A program made the position numbers and the translations under genes. A stretch of 7,062 bases of DNA from the NCBI GenBank assembly GCA_003565055.1, contig PXDM01000313.1, positions 1 through 7,062 of the forward strand, written 5' to 3'. The notes beneath the pieces were generated by a model. It made no database searches. It had not been told where the DNA came from and was given only the letters and a program-made list of their open reading frames with translations. Origin of the DNA: Paracoccaceae bacterium. GTDB taxonomy: Bacteria > Pseudomonadota > Alphaproteobacteria > Rhodobacterales > Rhodobacteraceae. Shown here one piece after another: positions 6,181-7,062 of this stretch (position 1 is its first letter; each line of letters begins with the position of its first letter).

Positions 6181-7062
6181 ATGAAGCCGCCGCTTGCAGA
6201 CACCGCCAGGATGCTAACGCGCGCCCGGATCAGGGCGATCGCGGCGGTCGCTGATGTCGGTTCTTTTGCCGCGGCAGGACGGCAACTGGGGATATCGCAC
6301 TCGGCCGTATCGCAGCAGATTCGTGAAATGGAGAGGGCTTGCACGCTCCGCCTGTTTGATCGTGCAGGCGGAGTGTTACGGCCGACTCCAGTCTGTCAGG
6401 AATTAACGGAAATCGGCGAGCGTATCCTAGACGCTGAGCGCGAAGCCGGACGCATATTTGACCGGCGCGACGCGCAGGGAAAACCGCGCCTGCGGCTAGG
6501 CTTGGGCAATTCCATGCCCGGGATCGCGATTGCAAGCGCGCTACTGGCGCGGTATCCTGCACTCTCCATTACCATTGTGTCCGGCTCGCATCAGGATATC
6601 ATGGGCGCCGTTTTGCGCCGCGATGTGGAAGTCGCTGTGCTACCTGATGTGCCTCCAGATCAACGATTCCGCCGCGCACCTGTTCTGGCGCAAGAGGTAT
6701 TGGCGATTGTTGCCCCTGACGGTCCGTGGACAGAGCATACTTCAGTGACAGTAGCTGAACTTGCGGCGGTATCTCTGATATTCCGTTCGCGTGGCTCCTC
6801 GACACAAAAAGTAGTGGATCGTGCCTTTCGCCGGACTGGGTTTGCTCCTGAACCGCGCCTGATCGCCGACACGCGGGATGCGGTCTACGAAGCAGTCGCG
6901 CTCGGGATTGGTGTGGGATTTATGTGGCGCAACGGAACCTACCCCGAACTTCGACAGTTACCGGGCGATTTTGCAGGGAGTGCAATGGGGCTGATCTGTA
7001 TAATCAATGGGTTGGCTGGGCGATATTGCCTTGCCGGGCGCAATCTTGTTGTGGCACGTCAA
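6181..7062 (+). CDS. LysR-family transcriptional regulator (3' end outside window)
   Basis: DNA-binding regulator, open for 294 codons to the right edge; the family is about 300 residues, so only the very end is missing. I translated it by hand. The N-terminal winged helix-turn-helix covers residues 12-72 (IRAIAAVADVGSFAAAGRQL, then GISHSAVSQQIREMER, then LRLFDR). A linker helix follows, and an effector domain from about residue 103 (LRLGLGNSMPGIAIASALLARYP onwards). The GSFAAAGRQLGISHSAVSQQI pattern is diagnostic. The effector domain has SGSHQDIMGAVLRRDVEVAVLPDVPPD (133-159), which recalls the aminoethylphosphonate-associated LysR subgroup; that is only an impression. The start is uncertain: ATG at 6181 has GAAGG as far as 15 nt upstream, while ATG at 6211 (residue 11) would give the more usual short N-terminus but has no good Shine-Dalgarno. 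Divergent position makes it the probable regulator of the operon on the minus strand. Confidence 0.92.
   Translation, partial: MKPPLADTARMLTRARIRAIAAVADVGSFAAAGRQLGISHSAVSQQIREMERACTLRLFDRAGGVLRPTPVCQELTEIGERILDAEREAGRIFDRRDAQGKPRLRLGLGNSMPGIAIASALLARYPALSITIVSGSHQDIMGAVLRRDVEVAVLPDVPPDQRFRRAPVLAQEVLAIVAPDGPWTEHTSVTVAELAAVSLIFRSRGSSTQKVVDRAFRRTGFAPEPRLIADTRDAVYEAVALGIGVGFMWRNGTYPELRQLPGDFAGSAMGLICIINGLAGRYCLAGRNLVVARQ

Noticed and set aside
1..7062. RNA genes, CRISPR arrays, insertion sequences, attachment sites or anti-phage systems
   Set aside because: No tRNA-like cloverleaf, evenly spaced direct repeats, transposase motifs or defence domains were seen; almost all bases are covered by transporter, hydrolase and regulator genes of uniform composition.

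Overview
The window looks like part of an alphaproteobacterial chromosome, most plausibly from the Rhodobacterales/Roseobacter or a rhizobial relative. The guess rests on moderately high GC (about 58-60 % by eye), Opp/Dpp-type transporter proteins of the alphaproteobacterial style, and a fused dual-ATPase subunit. No rRNA, tRNA, IS element, CRISPR array or phage gene is visible, and no gap between genes exceeds 100 bases.

Layout: six genes lie head-to-tail on the minus strand and are best read from right to left. They are a NagD-like HAD phosphatase (6100-5324), two Dpp/Opp-type permeases (5330-4401 and 4404-3520), a family-5 extracellular solute-binding protein (3483-1927), a calcineurin-like metallophosphoesterase (1859-990), and a fused double-domain ABC ATPase (985 to beyond the left edge). 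A LysR-family regulator (6181 to beyond the right edge) is transcribed divergently. The 80-bp region between them (6101-6180) must hold both promoters and contains two symmetrical sequence elements.

The minus-strand genes form one tight operon. HAD and the first permease overlap by 7 nt, the two permeases share an ATGA, and the phosphoesterase and ATPase are 4 nt apart. The two longer gaps (36 and 67 nt) flank the binding protein. A GC-rich hairpin follows the binding-protein stop codon, as is common where a binding protein must be made in excess of its permease.

Working model (inference): a complete Opp-type importer is co-transcribed with two different cytoplasmic phosphoesterases. This suggests uptake of a phosphorylated compound, perhaps a phosphodiester, that is hydrolysed after import by the metallophosphoesterase and then dephosphorylated by the HAD enzyme, under LysR control. 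The logic resembles the agrocinopine (acc) operon of Agrobacterium, in which an Opp-like transporter is paired with a phosphodiesterase and a phosphatase, but the enzymes here belong to other families. The real substrate cannot be read from the sequence.
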